The notes under the pieces are model-generated. The model saw only the letters and a list, made by a program, of their open reading frames with translations, had not been told where the DNA came from and ran no database searches. From Alkalimonas mucilaginosa (lineage in GTDB: Bacteria > Pseudomonadota > Gammaproteobacteria > Enterobacterales > Alteromonadaceae): a stretch of 64,000 nt of DNA. Shown in pieces: positions 60,492 through 64,000 of the stretch (position 1 is its first letter; every line of letters starts with the position of its first letter). The stretch lies in contig NZ_JAUGZK010000013.1 of assembly GCF_036327005.1 (NCBI RefSeq), forward strand, positions 48,512-112,511, given 5' to 3'. The position numbers and the translations under genes are program-made.

Positions 60492-62937
60492 GACACTGCC
60501 CGTTGGCACAGCTATGCACCAGACGCTGAATGCTTTGCAACACATCCGAATGCAGCATGGCATTGACGGTGTCGGTCAGCAGGCGCAGGCTGTTGGTGCC
60601 GTGCAAGCTGCCATCATCGGCAATCTGCAGGTGCTGCGCTTTACGCAGTGCCTTCATTAAGGTGGCAAATAACTGTTTATCCAGATACTCCGGTGCTGTG
60701 ATGCCGTGCAGGGTTAGTAGCCTGCCGGCCAAGGCCTGGCTTTGTTGTTCCAGCTGCGCACGCTGCCAGCCTGAGCTTTGTTGCAACAGGTTCAGCACAA
60801 TGGCATAACGTTGCAAGGTATCTGTGGCGATGCCTGCCAGCAGGCCGAGTTGGCGATAGCCGGCGTCTTGCTGTGGTACAGGCCTGGGTCCTTGCTCGGG
60901 TTGCTCAATCAAGCCGGCTTTTGCCATAAAATCGAGCAATGGGTCGGATAAAGCACTGTGTTCTGTTTTCAGGTAGAGCTCGGTAGCCAGCAAAGGGTAA
61001 AGCAATGCCATGGTCTCGGCTAGTTGTTGCCCACTCAGATCCCGTTGTCGCAGCAGAGCCGATGCCAGTATGGCAGGCAAAATAAATAAGTGAATGATGT
61101 TGTTACGGAAGTAACTTAACAAGATCGCCTGCTCCGGCTCCAGCGTGATGATCTGACCAAAATGATCACTGCTTTGCTGAATTTTGCCAAGGGCAAGGGC
61201 GTGCTCGATCATGTCGGCAGCACTGTGCTCTGGCAGGCTGATGCGGCTATGGTAGGGTAAGCATTGCTGCAGCCGGATATAAAGCTCTAATTGCTGCTCC
61301 AGTTCAGAGCGAGCCAAGGCTTTATGGCGGGTAGCCAGCAGTACCAAGGCAATCAGATTGATAGCATTCAAGGCTGCAGACTGGTTGATGTGCACCATAA
61401 TGTCGGCCGCCAGCTCATCCACCACGCTTCCTAACCAGGCAGGTTTAGGCACAGTGCTGTATTCGCGCAGGCGCTTCCAGTCGGGTACCCGCTCGGAGAG
61501 ATAAGTATTTAATGAAATCGGCTCAGCGAAGTTGATGTAGCCAAAGCCGTAATTACGCAGTTTACGAATGGCTTTAAAGACACCAAATACCGACTCTTTT
61601 TGTTTGGCTGAACCTTTTAGTTCGCTCAGGTAGGTATTCACTTCCATCACATGTTCGTAACCCAGATACACCGGCACTAGCGTGATAGGCCGATCGGTGC
61701 CTTGCAGCAGGGTTTGCACCGTCATGGCCAGCATGCCGGTTTTTGGGGTCAGCAACCGGCCTGTTCTGCTACGGCCACCTTCCGGGTAAAACTTTACCGC
61801 GTACCCTTTGTTAAACAATTGGCTTAGGTACTCACGAAATACGGTGGAGTAGAGCTTATCGCCGCTAAAACTGCGCCGGATAAAAAAAGCGCCACCACGG
61901 CGAAAGATAGGGCCGGCTGGCCAAAAGTTCAGATTCACACCGGCCGCAATATGCGGTGGTACTAAGCCTTGATGATAAATAACATAGCTCAGCAGCAGGT
62001 AATCCATATGACTGCGATGGCAAGGCACATAGACAATTTCATGGCCTTTTTGCGCCAGCTCCTGCAACTGCTTGCTATGATGAATCTTCAGGCCATGATA
62101 AAGCTTGTGCCATAACCAGCTCAGGACTCTGTCGCCCACCCTGAGGGTTGATTCACGGTAATCAGCGGCAATTTCCAGCAGTAACTTACGGGCATGTTGT
62201 CTGGCTTTTTCGGTTGTTATCTGACGGGTTTTCACTTCATCGGCAATGGCCTTTTTCACCGCTGGTTGCGCCAGAATGGCGTGTTGCAGTTGTGTGCGGC
62301 TCATCAACCGTGGGCCGGTGGCTGCCAGCCGCTGCCGGTAAAAGTGAATGCGTGACATCCGCAACAGCTTGCGCGCTACCACCGGGTTAGCACCAAATTG
62401 TGCTGCCATCTGTTGCAACTGAACCGGTGGACTAAAGCGGATCAAAGTATGGCGGCCGGAAATCAGAACGATTAAAAGTTTTGCCAGCCAGTTGGGTGAA
62501 TGGGCCTCACCGAGCAGCCATTTGATGCTGTTTTCTTTGCCTGGAGTACGACCCCATAGAATGGCAGCCGGGATCAGCTGGGCATTCAACTCGTCTTGCT
62601 GTTGGTGGGCTTCTAGCAAGGCCAGTCCTTGTTGTAAGGCGGTGGTTTGGCGGCGACCACCCAGCAACTGATGCGGTTTCTCCAAAAACAAAATGCGAGC
62701 ATGACGCTTAGAACCCAGCTTCACCGTGCTAAGGGGATCAGGCAATTGCAGCTGTTGACAGACCCGACGCAGGGTAGCCAGATCACTGGCCGATTCGGTG
62801 TGGCAAATATAAAAAATTGGCCGGTTTGTATCCAGCTGCAAATCGGCAATCGGATCGGCCGGCAGCAGTTTAAAGCGAACCAAAGGGCGCAGTGGCCATT
62901 TCAACAAAGCAGCAAGCCATTGCAAGCGCAGCAGCAT
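60478..62937 (-). CDS. plsB: Glycerol-3-phosphate acyltransferase
   Basis: An 819-residue inner-membrane-associated enzyme that makes lysophosphatidic acid, the first step of phospholipid synthesis. Acyltransferase motifs in order: H-x4-D in PCHRSHMDYLLLS, the FIRR region (GGAFFIRRSFSGD), the EGGRSRTG block (YPEGGRSRTGRLL) and VPVYLGYEHVME. Length fits PlsB (E. coli 807). Its acyl-CoA substrate is the pool that TesB, encoded just across the shared stop, would hydrolyse. Confidence 0.96.
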   Translation of the reverse strand: MLLRLQWLAALLKWPLRPLVRFKLLPADPIADLQLDTNRPIFYICHTESASDLATLRRVCQQLQLPDPLSTVKLGSKRHARILFLEKPHQLLGGRRQTTALQQGLALLEAHQQQDELNAQLIPAAILWGRTPGKENSIKWLLGEAHSPNWLAKLLIVLISGRHTLIRFSPPVQLQQMAAQFGANPVVARKLLRMSRIHFYRQRLAATGPRLMSRTQLQHAILAQPAVKKAIADEVKTRQITTEKARQHARKLLLEIAADYRESTLRVGDRVLSWLWHKLYHGLKIHHSKQLQELAQKGHEIVYVPCHRSHMDYLLLSYVIYHQGLVPPHIAAGVNLNFWPAGPIFRRGGAFFIRRSFSGDKLYSTVFREYLSQLFNKGYAVKFYPEGGRSRTGRLLTPKTGMLAMTVQTLLQGTDRPITLVPVYLGYEHVMEVNTYLSELKGSAKQKESVFGVFKAIRKLRNYGFGYINFAEPISLNTYLSERVPDWKRLREYSTVPKPAWLGSVVDELAADIMVHINQSAALNAINLIALVLLATRHKALARSELEQQLELYIRLQQCLPYHSRISLPEHSAADMIEHALALGKIQQSSDHFGQIITLEPEQAILLSYFRNNIIHLFILPAILASALLRQRDLSGQQLAETMALLYPLLATELYLKTEHSALSDPLLDFMAKAGLIEQPEQGPRPVPQQDAGYRQLGLLAGIATDTLQRYAIVLNLLQQSSGWQRAQLEQQSQALAGRLLTLHGITAPEYLDKQLFATLMKALRKAQHLQIADDGSLHGTNSLRLLTDTVNAMLHSDVLQSIQRLVHSCANGQCQPAL

Positions 62938-63085
62938 ATCGAGTTTCCGTGATGGTAAAAGGATTATTTTAGCATAGTAGAACCCTTGGCTGGCAGTAGA
63001 TGAGCAGAGCTTGAGGTTTGATTGCTGGTTCAGTTATTCATGTATGGGTAATAGATCTTTTTAATTGGTATTAAGTTCGTAGGGA

Positions 63086-63181
63086 TCACTCGGTACAACT
63101 CATCGGGTTATTCAGCACATAGCTGTAGCGGTTGTAGTTTTGCATATTAAGCGGCGCCTTAATAAAGGGATCGGGCTGGAG
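63086..63181 (-). pseudogene. RHS/YD-repeat protein core fragment
   Basis: Read leftward, the frame gives LQPDPFI, then QNYNRYSYVLNNPM and a stop where the family continues with D-P-S-G. These residues match the RHS-repeat-associated core, the hallmark just before the toxin tip of polymorphic RHS proteins. Only ~32 codons remain, with stops on both sides, so this is a relic of a toxin-delivery or cell-surface gene. Confidence 0.7.
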
Positions 63182-63329
63182 CTAGTTGTTGCTGAGCAGC
63201 AAGTCTGCCCGTTTGATGCTGCGTTTTTCGCACGTATCGCTGACAATGCCCGGCCAATTGCTGTAACCGTACAGCCCTGATGCTGCAGCAAGCTTAGCGT
63301 TGCTGAAAGTAGTGATTAAAATCTGGTCT
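63182..63329 (-). pseudogene. Unidentified coding-like fragment joined to the RHS relic
   Basis: In the same leftward frame, about 48 codons lie open between two stops, including SNAKLAAASGLYGYSNWPGI and SIKRADLLLSNN. The composition is protein-like, with no start codon or ribosome binding site. It could be the end of another gene or of an RHS tip; I cannot name the family. Confidence 0.35.
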
Positions 63330-64000
63330 TATGCATCCTGTCAGGGGTGACAAAAGAGAGAACAAGAACGGGCATAGTTTTCACATTCATGGCTGTTAGT
63401 GGTATATTTTTTAAGCCGAAAGATCAGATCGTGAACGGCCAAAAATGTTCCCTTTTCGCCTAAATTTTGGATTTAGCGATGACATTTGTTGGGATACCTC
63501 AGATATTTATTCGTAGGGTGCGGTATCAATGCCGTCACCAATGCTGGTAACAGTGCAGAGCCGCCATTTGTCAGGCTGTAAAAGCAATCAGTCATAGCTT
63601 TTTATATGATTGCATGAATTTTAGGTGTGACAAACGAAGCGATCTTGGTCAAGATGGCTCGTACATTCTTAGCGTGTCATTGGCAGGTTTGTTTGGGGAT
63701 AGACCTGATAACAGAAAATCATGATGTTCCTTCCGAATCAATTTTTTTGTTGTGACTAATGACTTGGGGGAACGGCAAAGGGGAAAATTGCTAGATTTTT
63801 CAACTAGAAAAATTCAATGCAATAAATATGTGATCAGCAAACCCGTTATAATAATAAATTTTTATAGAAGCACTCAGGGGTTGTTGGTGAACAAGGATAT
63901 ATCAAGAGAAATGCTGATTACCCTAAAGCAATAATTTGTTGGTTTTTAAAAGTTGAAAAGATTAAGACGGGTTCGAAATTTAAACTGCATATAGTTTGTA

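Larger units (their letters stand above)
62938..64000. other. Gene-poor, AT-rich right end with decayed fragments
   Basis: About 1.06 kb without an intact gene. Two leftward fragments (63086-63329) look like decayed coding sequence. Rightward, a short open stretch around 63490-63590 reads G-I-N-A-V-T-N-A-G-N-S-A-E in one frame but has no start or family match. From 63600 on the sequence is AT-rich with no convincing signal. The region looks like an accessory or degrading segment continuing beyond the window. Confidence 0.5.

Noticed and set aside
59657..60496. Leftward open frame of about 279 codons
   Set aside because: Antisense to tesB, which has the complete thioesterase motifs.
63752..63934. 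Short 60-codon rightward frame near the right edge
   Set aside because: No clear ribosome binding site, AT-rich codons and no protein pattern; kept only as part of the gene-poor end.
63963..63980. GGTTCGAA, resembling the T-loop of a tRNA
   Set aside because: No matching acceptor, anticodon or D arms can be formed around it.

Overview
The window looks like the chromosome of a free-living gammaproteobacterium of the Alteromonadales/Rheinheimera-Alishewanella type. This is inferred from the proteobacterial housekeeping genes and their order (trxA and rho beside rhlB-gppA; ubiE-ubiJ-ubiB-tatA-tatB-tatC-tatD), a PlsB-type acyltransferase, a MetJ-like operator palindrome, many c-di-GMP genes and an MCP. 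No rRNA, tRNA, CRISPR array or intact insertion sequence was recognised.

Layout. 0-6 kb holds signalling genes: an HD-GYP phosphodiesterase, an ECF sigma factor with a membrane C-terminus overlapping an alpha/beta hydrolase, a small CBM48-like protein and a Cache-domain MCP. 6-7.2 kb is a small AT-richer island whose membrane-protein gene abuts the broken end of an S9 peptidase. 7.3-11.5 kb holds dbpA and a two-gene acylation operon (acetyl-CoA transferase fused to a GNAT domain, then an HDAC-like deacetylase). 11.7-14.2 kb holds an unrecognised gene and three tandem genes that share a domain I cannot name. 14.3-24.4 kb holds arfB, a TraB/GumN protein, ppc, an AAA ATPase, a LysR regulator and an exported thiol-redox pair (DsbD-like plus peroxiredoxin-like).

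24.4-33.8 kb is the most unusual part: a ribosomal natural-product (lanthipeptide) locus. Four short precursor genes share one 31-residue leader and have unrelated Cys/Ser/Thr-rich cores. They sit with a LanC cyclase, a full-length LanB dehydratase, a HlyD-type adaptor and an ABC exporter carrying a C39 leader peptidase. Class I modification enzymes are thus paired with the export and cleavage machinery usual for double-glycine peptides. Hairpins between the genes suggest graded expression. No dedicated immunity, regulator or second protease gene is visible.

33.8-40.3 kb is a complete methionine-salvage locus (mtnK, mtnA, mtnD, mtnC, mtnB, mtnE and an omega-amidase). MetJ-like sequences lie in both divergent promoter regions, so methylthioadenosine carbon and sulfur would be returned to methionine under methionine control. 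40.3-42.7 kb holds a lipoprotein and pyrimidine salvage (cdd, deoA). 42.8-48.2 kb is the rho/trxA/rhlB/gppA block plus two small acetyltransferases. 48.2-55.6 kb is one long leftward run: ubiquinone biosynthesis, Tat export, tatD, a diguanylate cyclase and hemB. 55.7-62.9 kb holds another diguanylate cyclase, a DUF885 lipoprotein, an EVE protein, tesB and plsB. The last kilobase has no intact gene but carries the decayed end of an RHS/YD-repeat protein.
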